A stretch of 64,000 nt of DNA, taken from contig JAFGXY010000055.1 of assembly GCA_016936395.1 (NCBI GenBank), positions 1 to 64,000 of the forward strand, given 5' to 3'. The position numbers were made by a program, and so were the translations under genes. The stretch's first letter is position 1. Each line of letters starts with the position of its first letter. Origin of the DNA: Paracoccaceae bacterium. Lineage in GTDB: Bacteria; Pseudomonadota; Alphaproteobacteria; Rhodobacterales; Rhodobacteraceae. Shown here piece by piece: positions 40,066 to 50,598 of this stretch. Below the pieces are notes generated by a model, which did no database searches, was not told the DNA's origin, and saw only the letters and a program-made list of their open reading frames with translations.

Positions 40066-40767
40066 TCAGAGACGCTTCTTCCAGACTGCTGCCTCGCCCA
40101 GCCTGGCCACGAAAGCAGCATGCGCGGCCGTTTCCTCTTCGGTGATCCGGGGGGAAAGCGGCACCGGGCGTGGGCGCGGACGCCAGTCCTGCGACGGGCC
40201 TGATGCGCTGTCTTGTCGCGGGTTGGTGCTGGCCGCAGACAGGGCAAAGTCGGGCTGGCGACCGCCGACAAGCTCGAGATACACCTCGGCCAAAATCTCG
40301 GAGTCGAGCAGGGCGCCGTGCTTTTCGCGAGCCGTGTTATCGACCCCAAAGCGGCGACACAGGGCATCCAGCGACGCAGGTGAGCCGGGATATCTTAGCC
40401 GGGCAATCATCAGGGTATCGGTGGCGCGGTTCATCGGAAGGCCGGGCAGCCCTGCACGCTGAAGCTCAGAGTTCAGGAACTTCATGTCGAAGGCTGCATT
40501 GTGGATCACAAGCTGAGCATCGCCGATGAACTGAAGAAACGCCGAACAAATCGCGCTGAACACCGGCTTGTCACGCAGGAAGTCGTCGCCAAGACCGTGC
40601 ACCTCGAACGCGTCCTTCGGCATGGCGCGTTCCGGGTTGATGTATTGATGATAGGTGCGACCGGTTGGCAGGTGGTTGAACAACTCAACCGCGCCGATCT
40701 CGACGATGCGGTGGCCGTCAGACGGCTCGAGCCCGGTGGTTTCGGTATCAAGGACGATCTCACGCAT
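40066..40767 (-). CDS. dnaQ: DNA polymerase III epsilon subunit
   Basis: MREIVLDTETTGLEPSDGHRIVEIGAVEL. Confidence 0.95.
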   Translation of the reverse strand: MREIVLDTETTGLEPSDGHRIVEIGAVELFNHLPTGRTYHQYINPERAMPKDAFEVHGLGDDFLRDKPVFSAICSAFLQFIGDAQLVIHNAAFDMKFLNSELQRAGLPGLPMNRATDTLMIARLRYPGSPASLDALCRRFGVDNTAREKHGALLDSEILAEVYLELVGGRQPDFALSAASTNPRQDSASGPSQDWRPRPRPVPLSPRITEEETAAHAAFVARLGEAAVWKKRL

Positions 40768-41350
40768 GCCAGCCTCGGATATGGGTAATCAGCGCCTGCA
40801 CATAGGCGCGGGTCTGGTCGATGGACAGGGTTTCGACGATATGGGTGGCACGGGCGCGCTTTTCGGCATCCGGCATCTGGCGTGCCAGGATCAGCAAAAA
40901 TTGCGCCTCGGTCATGCCGGGGCGTGACAGCACCCGCTGACGTTGGACAGCGGCAGGCGCGGTGACCAGAAGCGTGGCATCCATTTCGGCCGCGCTGCCG
41001 GTTTCGAACAGCAAGGGAATATCGAAAACTGCAAGATCAGAGACGCATTTAGCCGCAAACGCCACGCGGTCGGCGGCGACCAACGGGTGAACGATGGCCT
41101 CAAGCCGGGGCAGGGTGGCGGGATCGGCGGCAATGACATCGCGCAGCACGGCACGGTCAATCGCGTTATCCTTCAAGGCGGCAGGACACAGATTGGCCAC
41201 CGGGCCAACGGCTGCGCCACCCGTGGAATACAGCCGATGCACGGCGGCGTCGGCGTCCCAGACCGGAACGCCTTCAGCCGCAAACAGTGCCGCCGTGGTG
41301 CTTTTGCCCATGCCGATGGACCCGGTAAGGCCAAGGCAAAACACGGTCAT
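40760..41350 (-). CDS. coaE: Dephospho-CoA kinase
   Basis: LGLTGSIGMGKSTTAALFAAEGVPVWDADAAVH. Confidence 0.95.
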   Translation of the reverse strand: MTVFCLGLTGSIGMGKSTTAALFAAEGVPVWDADAAVHRLYSTGGAAVGPVANLCPAALKDNAIDRAVLRDVIAADPATLPRLEAIVHPLVAADRVAFAAKCVSDLAVFDIPLLFETGSAAEMDATLLVTAPAAVQRQRVLSRPGMTEAQFLLILARQMPDAEKRARATHIVETLSIDQTRAYVQALITHIRGWHA

Positions 41351-42186
41351 GCCGACAGAACCGCCCGGCGGGTGGCGTCATCGACCTGCGGTCGCTGGCC
41401 AAACCAGCGCTCAAACCCGGGGGCCGCCTGATGCAGCAACATGCCGAGCCCGTCCACAATCGTGCAGCCCTTTGCCTGGGCTTCGATCAGGAACTGCGTC
41501 ATCAGCGGCGTGTAGACCAGATCGGTGACCACGGCGCGCGGGTTCAGCCCATCCAGCGGCACCCGGAATTCCGGCTTGCCAGTCATGCCAAGCGAGGTGG
41601 TGTTGACCACTGTTGTGGCTCCGTCGAGCATGTTGGCGGCCTGCACCCATTCACTGACGATCACCTTGGCCCCGAAGTCGGAGCGCAACGCCTCGGCCCG
41701 CGGGCGGGTGCGGTTGGCGATGCTGATCTCGGGCACGCCGACCTCGATGAGCGCCGCGACGGTGGCCCGCGCGGCCCCACCAGCACCAAAGACCACGGCC
41801 GGACCGCTGCCGGGCTGCCAATGTGGCGCATTCTGGCGCAGGTTGGCGATCAGGCCTGCACCATCGGTGTTATCGGCCTGAATCCGGCCATCCTTGCGGA
41901 AGATCAGGGTGTTGGCAGCACCGATCAGGGCGGCGCGGTCGGTAACGACATCAGCGATCTGCAGGATCGCTTCTTTGTGCGGAATTGTGATGTTGACACC
42001 GACAAACCCCATCAGCGGAAGGGTCTGCAAGACATGGGCAAGGTCGGCTGGGGCGACATCAAGCGGCACGTAATGACCCTTTATCCCGTAGCGTTGCAGC
42101 CAGTAGCCATGCAGCGCCGGCGACCGGCTGTGCGCAATCGGGTGGCCGATGACACCGGCAAGGGGGATGCGGGGATGATCTGTCAT
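41347..42186 (-). CDS. aroE: Shikimate dehydrogenase
   Basis: [50 protein letters not shown]. Confidence 0.95.
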   Translation of the reverse strand: MTDHPRIPLAGVIGHPIAHSRSPALHGYWLQRYGIKGHYVPLDVAPADLAHVLQTLPLMGFVGVNITIPHKEAILQIADVVTDRAALIGAANTLIFRKDGRIQADNTDGAGLIANLRQNAPHWQPGSGPAVVFGAGGAARATVAALIEVGVPEISIANRTRPRAEALRSDFGAKVIVSEWVQAANMLDGATTVVNTTSLGMTGKPEFRVPLDGLNPRAVVTDLVYTPLMTQFLIEAQAKGCTIVDGLGMLLHQAAPGFERWFGQRPQVDDATRRAVLSA

Positions 42187-42776
42187 GTCGGGATGCTGCC
42201 TCTGTCGCCGAGATAGCCCAAAAGCGGCAAAAGGGGAAGTCCGAGCACAGTGAAGTAGTCGCCTCCAATGGCAGAAAACAATCGCACGCCTTCTTCCTCC
42301 AGCTTGTAACCGCCAAGGCTGTGGCAGATGCTGGACCAGTTGCGATCGACGTGATCCGACAAATAGGCGTCTGACAGCGGGCGCATGGTCAAGCGCGCCT
42401 CGCCAATATGACGCCAGATCGGGCGGGCCTGATGATACAGGACGGCGGCCGACAACAGAATGTGCGTCTGCCCGCGCAGGCGGTGCAGTTGTCCCAACGC
42501 ATCCGCCGGGCTTTCAGGCTTTGCCCAGACTTCACCCTTGAAGGCGAGAACCTGATCGCAGCCCAGAACAAGGTCATCGGGGCGGTTTTCTGCAACCTTG
42601 CGGGCTTTCATCTCGGCCAGAGTGTCCGCGATGTCTGATGGCGGCGCGGCCTCGGCCTGAAGTGCGCGACGAATGCTGTCTTCATCAACACGCGCGGGAA
42701 TGGACATGACCGGAACTCCCGCGGCTTGCAGAAGGCGGATGCGGATCTGCGATGCAGAGGCAAGGATCAGTGTCAT
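42183..42776 (-). CDS. Maf-family nucleoside triphosphate pyrophosphatase
   Basis: [18 protein letters not shown]...[18 protein letters not shown]. Confidence 0.94.
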   Translation of the reverse strand: MTLILASASQIRIRLLQAAGVPVMSIPARVDEDSIRRALQAEAAPPSDIADTLAEMKARKVAENRPDDLVLGCDQVLAFKGEVWAKPESPADALGQLHRLRGQTHILLSAAVLYHQARPIWRHIGEARLTMRPLSDAYLSDHVDRNWSSICHSLGGYKLEEEGVRLFSAIGGDYFTVLGLPLLPLLGYLGDRGSIPT

Positions 42777-43195
42777 CGGTCAGGAGAACCTTGTGGGTAA
42801 ACGCGGTTTGTTCTTGGGTTGGACTTTGTGGTCCCATGGGGGATGGGCGCTCAGGGTGCGTGCCTGCGGTGATATGTCAACACCGCCAAAACAGATATCC
42901 CGTTGTGTGCGAGCTTTGGGATGGGCTGTGGGCCACTGGATAATTGCGACAGTTCAAGGCGTGTCCTGTAAATGTTCAGTGACAGACGTCCTTATCGTTA
43001 CTTTTTGTTTTTATTACATTTAAATCAACTTATCCACTGAGGATGTGACTTTTCCACCAGGTTATCCAAGGCTCACGCAGTGTGGAGAAGTTCCGTGATC
43101 ATCGGGGATAGCCTGTTCTCCACAGGCCCTACATCATCATTCCCTTTCTCTTTCTCTTTTTATAAAGAAGGAGCCAAACGAAAGGTAGGAATACG
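42777..43195. other. oriC: Candidate chromosomal replication origin (oriC)
   Basis: Intergenic between divergent maf and hemJ; cluster of DnaA-box-like 9-mers (TTATCCACT 43030-43038; TTCTCCACA rc 43081-43089 and fwd 43116-43124; TTACCCACA rc 42792-42800; weaker ones), AT-rich tract 43000-43030, parAB about 6 kb away. Confidence 0.75.
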
Positions 43196-43645
43196 ATGGG
43201 CGGTTATCTGGCAGAGTGGTATCCTTGGATCAAATCGATGCATGTGGTGTCAGTGTTGGCCTGGATGGCAGGACTGTTCTATCTGCCACGGTTGTTTGTA
43301 TATCACGTCGAGGTCGTCGAGACGGGCAGTGGCACGGATGAGCTGTTTCAGACAATGGAACGGCGGTTGTTGCAGGCGATCATGAACCCGGCGATGATCT
43401 CGACCTGGATATTCGGGCTGGCCTTGGTGTTCACTCCGGGGATTGTGGACTGGTCGGCGGTATGGCCCTGGCTGAAGGGCGCTGCGATCCTGGCGATGAC
43501 CTGGTTTCACATGTGGCTTGGAGGGCGCCGGAAAGACTTTGTCGCGGCAAGCAACACGCGCAGCGGACGAAGCTATCGGATGATGAACGAACTGCCCACT
43601 GTCTTGATGCTGGTCATCGTATTCTCGGTGATTGTGAAGTTCTGA
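43196..43645 (+). CDS. hemJ: Protoporphyrinogen oxidase HemJ
   Basis: [27 protein letters not shown]...[15 protein letters not shown]. Confidence 0.92.
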   Translation: MGGYLAEWYPWIKSMHVVSVLAWMAGLFYLPRLFVYHVEVVETGSGTDELFQTMERRLLQAIMNPAMISTWIFGLALVFTPGIVDWSAVWPWLKGAAILAMTWFHMWLGGRRKDFVAASNTRSGRSYRMMNELPTVLMLVIVFSVIVKF

Positions 43646-43766
43646 TTTCTTGACTTTTGTCGGGGCTGGGCCTAATGCGGTTTCGCTGAGGCCGGCCGGC
43701 CCATGTCTTCCCCCTGATAATTTTGTGCAGACCCTGCGTGCAGCGGGGCATGTCAAGGATAATTCG

Positions 43767-45038
43767 ATGACCGTTGAACGCTTGAACCTGTCTGATCTGA
43801 AAGCCAAGACACCAGCCGATCTGCTGGCGATGGCGGAGGAGTGGGAGATCGAGAACGCGCCCAGCATGCGTAAGGGCGAGATGATGTTCCAGATTTTGAA
43901 GGAGCATGCCGAGGAAGGTTTCGAGATCGGTGGCGATGGTGTCCTGGAATGTCTGCAGGACGGGTTCGGGTTTCTGCGCAGCCCATCGGCCAATTATCTG
44001 CCTGGCCCGGATGATATTTATGTCAGCCCCGAGATGATTCGGCAGTTTTCCCTGCGCACAGGCGATTCGATTGAAGGTGTTATTCAGGCACCGCGCGAAA
44101 ATGAGCGCTACTTCAGTCTGGTTAAGGCGACAAAGATCAACTTCGACGATCCGGAACGGGCCCGGCACAAGGTGCATTTTGATAACCTGACGCCGCTTTA
44201 CCCTGATGAGCGATTGAAGATGGAGGTTGAAGATCCGACCGTGAAGGACCGATCGGCGCGGATCATTGATCTGGTCTGTCCGATCGGCAAAGGCCAAAGG
44301 GCGCTGATCGTGGCGCCGCCGCGGACCGGCAAGACGGTGCTGTTGCAAAACATCGCCCATTCGGTGGCGACCAACCACCCAGAGTGTTATCTGATCGTGT
44401 TGCTGATTGATGAACGGCCTGAAGAAGTGACAGACATGCAGCGCAGCGTCAGAGGTGAGGTTGTGTCGTCGACCTTTGACGAGCCGGCAACCCGGCACGT
44501 GGCGGTTGCCGAGATGGTGATCGAGAAGGCTAAACGGTTGGTAGAGCACAAGCGCGATGTGGTCATCTTGCTGGATTCGATCACGCGTCTGGGTCGCGCC
44601 TTCAACACGGTGGTTCCGTCCTCGGGGAAAGTGTTGACGGGGGGCGTGGATGCGAATGCCTTGCAGCGGCCCAAGCGGTTCTTTGGGGCCGCGCGCAACA
44701 TTGAAGAAGGGGGATCGTTGACCATTATCGCCACGGCCTTGATCGATACCGGCAGCCGGATGGACGAAGTGATCTTTGAAGAATTCAAGGGAACCGGGAA
44801 CAGCGAGATCGTGCTGGACCGCAAGGTGGCCGACAAGCGCGTGTTCCCGGCGATTGATATTCTGAAGTCGGGGACGCGGAAGGAAGATCTGCTGGTTGAA
44901 AAGACCGATTTGCAGAAAACCTATGTCTTGCGGCGGATTCTGAACCCGATGGGAACGACAGACGCAATCGAGTTCCTGATCTCGAAGCTGAAGCAGACCA
45001 AGTCGAATTCGGAATTCTTCGAATCGATGAACACCTGA
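43767..45038 (+). CDS. rho: Transcription termination factor Rho
   Basis: [46 protein letters not shown]. Confidence 0.97.
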   Translation: MTVERLNLSDLKAKTPADLLAMAEEWEIENAPSMRKGEMMFQILKEHAEEGFEIGGDGVLECLQDGFGFLRSPSANYLPGPDDIYVSPEMIRQFSLRTGDSIEGVIQAPRENERYFSLVKATKINFDDPERARHKVHFDNLTPLYPDERLKMEVEDPTVKDRSARIIDLVCPIGKGQRALIVAPPRTGKTVLLQNIAHSVATNHPECYLIVLLIDERPEEVTDMQRSVRGEVVSSTFDEPATRHVAVAEMVIEKAKRLVEHKRDVVILLDSITRLGRAFNTVVPSSGKVLTGGVDANALQRPKRFFGAARNIEEGGSLTIIATALIDTGSRMDEVIFEEFKGTGNSEIVLDRKVADKRVFPAIDILKSGTRKEDLLVEKTDLQKTYVLRRILNPMGTTDAIEFLISKLKQTKSNSEFFESMNT

Positions 45039-45068
45039 TCGCGCGAAACGGTGTGAGCGTGGCCAATC

Positions 45069-46355
45069 ATGACTGAGACAATTTTCGCGCTGGCCACCGC
45101 GCGGGGCAAGGCGGGTATTGCGGTCATTCGCGTATCCGGTCCGCGCGCCTTGGCTGCCGTGACGTCGCTTGGGGCTGTGAACCTTGAGCCACGCCGGGCA
45201 GCCTTGCGACGGCTGATGCTGGGGGATGACGTTCTGGACGAGGCCCTTGTGTTGTTCTTTCCGAGGGGTGCAAGTTTTACCGGCGAAGAGAGCGTTGAAA
45301 TTCAAGCGCATGGCAGTGTGTCGGTGGTTGCTGCCTTGCTGTCGGCACTTGGGGCAATGCCAGACCTTCGCATGGCAGAGCCGGGTGAGTTTACCCGTCG
45401 TGCGCTTGAAAACGGCAGGCTGGATCTGACGCAGGTCGAAGGGCTTGCCGATCTGATTGATGCGGAAACCGAAAGTCAGCGCAAACAGGCGCAAAGGGTG
45501 TTGTCGGGCGCTTTGGGTGCGCGGGTCGATAGCTGGCGGCAAGATTTGATCCGTGCGGCGGCGCTGATTGAAGCCTCGATTGATTTTGTCGACGAAGACG
45601 TGCCGGTTGACGTGACCCCTGAGGTGGGGAGGGTGATTGACCGGTTGATGGCTGCGTTCCGATCAGAGCTGGATGCTGGAAAGATTGCAGAGCGCATAAG
45701 GGTTGGCTTTGAAGTTGCCATAATTGGCAGCCCGAACGTGGGTAAATCAAGCCTTCTCAATGCATTAGCTGGTAGAGAGGCGGCGATCACCTCGGCAATC
45801 GCAGGCACGACCCGCGATGTGATCGAGGTCAGAATGGACATTGGTGGCTTTGCTGTCACCTTGCTGGATACGGCTGGTTTGCGTGAGACCGAGGATGAGA
45901 TCGAGCAGCTGGGTATTGCGCGCGCGCGCGAACGGGCTTTGGCGGCGGACCTGCGGATTGTCCTGTTGGATCCACAGGAAGAACGACCGCAGCAAGGCGA
46001 GGACGATCATGACATTGTGGTGTGGTCAAAGGCGGATCTGAGTCCAGGGCCGGCGGCAATATCCAGCAAAACCGGGGTCGGTTTGGATTGGCTGTTGGCG
46101 GAAGTCGAGCGGCGTTTGTCGGGCATGAATGCAAACAGCGGGCTGATCGTCAGAGAGCGACACCGTATCGCGCTGATGGGTGCATTTCAGGCTTTGGAAC
46201 TGGCGCAACGGTCGGTTACAAGTCATACTCCGGCATTGGAATTGGTAGCTGCCGATCTGAGAAGTGCGCTGTCACATCTAGAGTTGCTGGTCGGCAAGGT
46301 GCATGTCGAAGTGTTGCTGGACGAAATCTTCGCCAGTTTCTGTATCGGAAAGTAG
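45069..46355 (+). CDS. mnmE: tRNA modification GTPase MnmE
   Basis: [46 protein letters not shown]-terminal FCIGK. Confidence 0.97.
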   Translation: MTETIFALATARGKAGIAVIRVSGPRALAAVTSLGAVNLEPRRAALRRLMLGDDVLDEALVLFFPRGASFTGEESVEIQAHGSVSVVAALLSALGAMPDLRMAEPGEFTRRALENGRLDLTQVEGLADLIDAETESQRKQAQRVLSGALGARVDSWRQDLIRAAALIEASIDFVDEDVPVDVTPEVGRVIDRLMAAFRSELDAGKIAERIRVGFEVAIIGSPNVGKSSLLNALAGREAAITSAIAGTTRDVIEVRMDIGGFAVTLLDTAGLRETEDEIEQLGIARARERALAADLRIVLLDPQEERPQQGEDDHDIVVWSKADLSPGPAAISSKTGVGLDWLLAEVERRLSGMNANSGLIVRERHRIALMGAFQALELAQRSVTSHTPALELVAADLRSALSHLELLVGKVHVEVLLDEIFASFCIGK

Positions 46356-46357
46356 GG

Positions 46358-48232
46358 GTGTTTCACGTGAAACATTTTGATGTGGTCGTGATCGGTGGTG
46401 GCCATGCCGGAACCGAAGCGGCTGCCGCGGCAGCGCGCATTGGCGCATCGGTCGCCTTGGTCACGCAGAATGCGCAGAAGATTGGCGTAATGTCCTGTAA
46501 TCCCGCTATCGGCGGGCTTGGAAAGGGTCATCTTGTCAGGGAAATTGATGCACTAGACGGCATTATGGCCAAGGCGGCAGATGACGCAGGTATTCAGTTT
46601 CGTTTGCTGAACCGTCGGAAAGGGCCGGCGGTGCAAGGACCAAGAGCACAGGCGGACCGGGAAATTTACCGACACTCTGTGCAGCATTACTTGAGCCTTC
46701 ATCGAAATAATCGGATCGTGGAAGGCGAAGTGGTCGACATAACGATGCAGGGTTATTCCGTCACCGGGGTGGTTTTGGCAAATGACCAGCGCATTCAAGC
46801 AAACGCTGTTGTCTTGACGGCAGGAACCTTTCTGAACGGTGTCATTCACGTAGGTGCAGAGACCTCACAAGGTGGAAGGCTGGGTGACAGTCCGTCAGTT
46901 CGGCTGGGCGCGATGTTGAGAGATCTGGGTCTGGCGCAAGGCCGTCTGAAAACGGGAACGCCCCCAAGATTGGATGGAAGAACGATTGCTTGGCATCGCA
47001 TCGATCGCCAAGATGGTGATGACGTCCCCACAATGTTTTCGTTCTTGAGCGAAGGCCCCAAGGCGCGGCAAATCGCTTGCGGTATCACGCACACGAATGA
47101 GGTGACCCATGCGATCATTCGAAAGAACCTTGGCAGATCCGCTCTGTATGGCGGAAGCATAGAGGGCGTTGGTCCCCGATACTGCCCGTCGATTGAAGAC
47201 AAGGTGGTGCGATTTTCTGAAAAGCTCTCGCATCAGGTTTTTCTTGAACCGGAAGGGCTGACCAGCGACGTGGTCTACCCCAATGGCATCTCCTCATCCT
47301 TGCCCATCGATGTGCAATCCGATTATGTGCGGAGCATCACCGGGCTGGAGGATGCAACAATCCTGCAACCGGGTTATGCCATCGAATATGATTTCTTCGA
47401 TCCACGTGGCATGAGGTCATCGTTGGAGCGTAAGGAAATTGCCGGTCTGTTTTTCGCGGGTCAGATCAACGGAACGACCGGATACGAGGAGGCTGCTGCG
47501 CAAGGCCTTGTTGCCGGGCTAAATGCAGCGCGGAGCGCTCTTGGAAAAGACCCCGTGCATTTTCATCGGTCAGAAAGCTATATCGGGGTGCTGATCGACG
47601 ATTTGATTTTGCGCGGTGTAACGGAGCCATATCGGATGTTCACGTCGCGGGCAGAATATCGGTTGCATTTGCGTGCAGATAACGCCGACCAGAGATTGAC
47701 GGAACTGGGTATAACCGTCGGACTCGTGGAGGCGGACCGAGCGTTGAAGTATCGTGAAAAGGCCGAAAAGCTTCAATCTGCACGCTCCATGTTAGCGGCC
47801 CGCATTTTTTCGAATAGGGATCTGCGGGACAGCGGTGTTACAGTCAGTGCGGATGGCGCGTTGCGGGATGGCTTTGAGGTTATCGGCGCGTTCAATCTGG
47901 AGCCATCAGAGTGTGAGCGCCTTCTTCCCGAATTGGGCCTGTTTGACCCCGATATTCGAACTCAAATATATAGCGACGCCTTGTACAGCCGCTACCTGGA
48001 TCGGCAGCGTGCCGTAATCGAGCATCTTCGTAAAGACGAACAGCTTCCGATTCCGTCAAGCTTTGACTACGCCGGCCTCTCTGGGCTGTCGTCTGAGCTG
48101 ACGGCCAAACTGCAACGAATCATGCCGTCCAACCTAGCTCAGGCGGCGCAAATCGAGGGCATGACGCCATCGGCCATGGCGTTGCTTCATGCCAAGATAA
48201 AGCGTGCCGGCGCTTCAAATATTCGGGCGTGA
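46358..48232 (+). CDS. mnmG: tRNA modification enzyme MnmG (GidA)
   Basis: GTG start gives [51 protein letters not shown]. Confidence 0.97.
   Translation: MFHVKHFDVVVIGGGHAGTEAAAAAARIGASVALVTQNAQKIGVMSCNPAIGGLGKGHLVREIDALDGIMAKAADDAGIQFRLLNRRKGPAVQGPRAQADREIYRHSVQHYLSLHRNNRIVEGEVVDITMQGYSVTGVVLANDQRIQANAVVLTAGTFLNGVIHVGAETSQGGRLGDSPSVRLGAMLRDLGLAQGRLKTGTPPRLDGRTIAWHRIDRQDGDDVPTMFSFLSEGPKARQIACGITHTNEVTHAIIRKNLGRSALYGGSIEGVGPRYCPSIEDKVVRFSEKLSHQVFLEPEGLTSDVVYPNGISSSLPIDVQSDYVRSITGLEDATILQPGYAIEYDFFDPRGMRSSLERKEIAGLFFAGQINGTTGYEEAAAQGLVAGLNAARSALGKDPVHFHRSESYIGVLIDDLILRGVTEPYRMFTSRAEYRLHLRADNADQRLTELGITVGLVEADRALKYREKAEKLQSARSMLAARIFSNRDLRDSGVTVSADGALRDGFEVIGAFNLEPSECERLLPELGLFDPDIRTQIYSDALYSRYLDRQRAVIEHLRKDEQLPIPSSFDYAGLSGLSSELTAKLQRIMPSNLAQAAQIEGMTPSAMALLHAKIKRAGASNIRA
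46359..46374. promoter_or_regulatory. parS: parS site, perfect TGTTTCACGTGAAACA
   Basis: Exact 16-bp consensus palindrome. Confidence 0.95.
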
Positions 48233-48235
48233 CCT

Positions 48236-48856
48236 TTGGATTCATTGTTCACACAGCTGAATGTTTCACGTGAAACGGCGGAAATGCTCGACGCCTACAA
48301 GGCGATTGTCTTGCGGTGGAACAGAGCAATTAACCTCATATCGGAAAGAAGTGCAAAAGATATTGATCGACGCCACATTGCAGACTCCCTTCAACTCTGT
48401 CCCCTGATCGTACGACCTATAGAGCGTTGGTGCGACATTGGCAGCGGAGCGGGCTTCCCCGGAATGGTGGTGGCGATCTACTCTCACACTATGGGCAAGC
48501 CTCTGGATATGCATTTGGTCGAAGTTGACGCCCGAAAGGCAGTCTTTCTGAGAGAGGCGTCGCGGCAGTTGGGGCTGAAGGTGACGGTCCACAACAAAAG
48601 GGTTGAAGATTTACCACCACTGCACTGCGATGTGGTGTCAGCGCGGGCATTGGCACCGCTGGCAACGTTGTGCAGCATGGCAAGCCCACATCTTGCATCC
48701 GCTGGAATATGCGTCTTTCCGAAGGGCGCCAGCTATCGTGAAGAGGTTAGATCGGCGAAGGCAGAATGGAATTTCAGCCTCGAGGCCATTCCCAGTCAAA
48801 CGGATGAGAACGCGGTCATATTGTTGTTGAAGGAGGTATCGCGTGTCACCACTTGA
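48236..48856 (+). CDS. rsmG: 16S rRNA (guanine527-N7)-methyltransferase RsmG
   Basis: LNVSRETAEMLDAYKAIVLRWNRAINLIS, WCDIGSGAGFPGMV. Confidence 0.95.
   Translation: MDSLFTQLNVSRETAEMLDAYKAIVLRWNRAINLISERSAKDIDRRHIADSLQLCPLIVRPIERWCDIGSGAGFPGMVVAIYSHTMGKPLDMHLVEVDARKAVFLREASRQLGLKVTVHNKRVEDLPPLHCDVVSARALAPLATLCSMASPHLASAGICVFPKGASYREEVRSAKAEWNFSLEAIPSQTDENAVILLLKEVSRVTT
48262..48277. promoter_or_regulatory. parS: parS site, TGTTTCACGTGAAACG (15/16)
   Basis: One mismatch to consensus, inside rsmG. Confidence 0.92.
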
Positions 48857-49679
48857 GGGCCGGAAGGCAGTTCGAATCATTGCGGTCGCGAACCAAAAAG
48901 GTGGCGTGGGCAAAACGACCACAACAATCAACGTCGCTGCCGCCTTCGCCGAGATGGGGTATCGGACGCTGGTCATTGACATGGACCCGCAGGGCAATGC
49001 ATCGACTGGTTTGGGCGTGGGGGCCGAAAAGCGCGGAAAAACCAGTTACGACCTCTTGTTGGAAAAGGCCCATCTGGCCGAGCTGATTCAACAATCCTCT
49101 GTCCCCAACATTCTGGTTTGTCCAGCCAACGCAGATTTGTCCTCCGCTGATATAGAGCTCGTGGCGAGCGAGAAGCGATCCTTTTTGCTGAAAGATGCGC
49201 TCAACGATCCGACTTTTGCCGATCTTGGCTTTGACTTCGTGCTCATAGACTGCCCTCCCTCTTTGTCCCTTCTGACCGTCAACGCGCTCGTTGCGGCACA
49301 CTCGGTGCTTGTTCCCCTTCAAAGCGAGTTCTTTGCGCTTGAGGGCCTGTCCCAGTTGATGTTGACCGTGCGTGATATCCGCAAGCGGGCCAATCCTGGC
49401 CTTCGGATTGAAGGAGTCGCTGTCACAATGACTGACAACAGAAATCGTCTGTCGCTACAGGTTGAGGCGGATGCCCGCCAAAACTTGGGAGAGCTGGTAT
49501 TTGCGACGACCATTCCGAGAAATGTGCGCGTGTCCGAAGCTCCGTCTTATGCAATGCCAGTCTTGCAATATGAACCGACGTCAAAAGGTGCAGAGGCCTA
49601 TCGCAAGCTTGCCCTGGAAATCATCGCACGCAAACCGGCAGTCCGTGCCACCAAGCGGGAAACACTCGATCATGGATAA
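48843..49679 (+). CDS. parA: Chromosome partitioning ATPase ParA
   Basis: IIAVANQKGGVGKTTTTINVAAAFAEMGYRTLVIDMDPQGNAS. Confidence 0.97.
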   Translation: MSPLEGRKAVRIIAVANQKGGVGKTTTTINVAAAFAEMGYRTLVIDMDPQGNASTGLGVGAEKRGKTSYDLLLEKAHLAELIQQSSVPNILVCPANADLSSADIELVASEKRSFLLKDALNDPTFADLGFDFVLIDCPPSLSLLTVNALVAAHSVLVPLQSEFFALEGLSQLMLTVRDIRKRANPGLRIEGVAVTMTDNRNRLSLQVEADARQNLGELVFATTIPRNVRVSEAPSYAMPVLQYEPTSKGAEAYRKLALEIIARKPAVRATKRETLDHG

Positions 49680-50589
49680 GAAACTGGAACGTCGAGGTCT
49701 TGGGCGTGGGCTGTCAGCCCTGATGTCGGATGTCAATCTGGGGTCAAACGAGGTTGCAGACTCACCGCAGAGGTTCCCGGCGGCAGACCTGATGATTGCT
49801 GTCGAGCGGATTCGTCCGAATCCAAAGCAACCAAGGCGGGACTTTGATCAGGCGGCCTTGGAAGAGTTGGCAGGCTCAATACGCACAAAAGGTATTATCC
49901 AGCCAATAATCGTGCGTCCAACCGCAGATGATGGCGATTTTGAGATCGTGGCTGGCGAAAGGCGTTGGCGCGCGGCCCAACTGGCACAGTTGCATCAAGT
50001 GCCGGTGGTCGTTCGGTCCTTTTCCGACGCCGAGATGCTGGAAATAGCGATTATCGAAAATATTCAGCGCGCCGATCTGAATGCTGTCGAAGAAGCGTTA
50101 GGTTTCAAGCAGTTGATGGAAAACTTTGGTCATACTCAGGAAAAGTTGGCCGACGCTCTGTCGAAAAGCAGATCGCATATCGCCAACACTTTGCGCCTTT
50201 TGTCGCTGCCTGACGACGTTCTGCAGATGATCCGCTCAGGAAAACTGACTGCGGGCCACGCGCGTGCGTTGATTGGCGCCTCAGACCCCGTTGCCTTGGC
50301 GGCAAAGGTTATTGGTGCCGGTCTGTCTGTGCGCGAAACGGAAAAGCTGGCGAAGCGTGCCATGCAGAAGCCAGACAGAAGCAATTCGCGGGCACGGGAG
50401 ACGGAAAAAGATGCTGACACGCGCGCGATAGAGGCAGATCTGAGCGCCAATTTGGGGATGAGTGTGACGATTGACCACGATCCAGCAGGCGAAGGCGGCT
50501 TCATCAAGGTCCGTTACCGAACACTGGGGCAGCTTGATATGTTGTGTCAGATGCTGTCCGTCATCCCGCGCGACTTCAAGGCAGACTGA
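49672..50589 (+). CDS. parB: Chromosome partitioning protein ParB
   Basis: RGLGRGLSALMSD, IRPNPKQPRRDFDQAALEELAGSI, IVAGERRWRAAQLA. Confidence 0.97.
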   Translation: MDKKLERRGLGRGLSALMSDVNLGSNEVADSPQRFPAADLMIAVERIRPNPKQPRRDFDQAALEELAGSIRTKGIIQPIIVRPTADDGDFEIVAGERRWRAAQLAQLHQVPVVVRSFSDAEMLEIAIIENIQRADLNAVEEALGFKQLMENFGHTQEKLADALSKSRSHIANTLRLLSLPDDVLQMIRSGKLTAGHARALIGASDPVALAAKVIGAGLSVRETEKLAKRAMQKPDRSNSRARETEKDADTRAIEADLSANLGMSVTIDHDPAGEGGFIKVRYRTLGQLDMLCQMLSVIPRDFKAD

Positions 50590-50598
50590 GGTGTTGCT

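Noticed and set aside
43614-45542. 642-aa minus-strand ORF opposite rho/mnmE
   Set aside because: Overlaps two highly conserved genes; no recognisable domain
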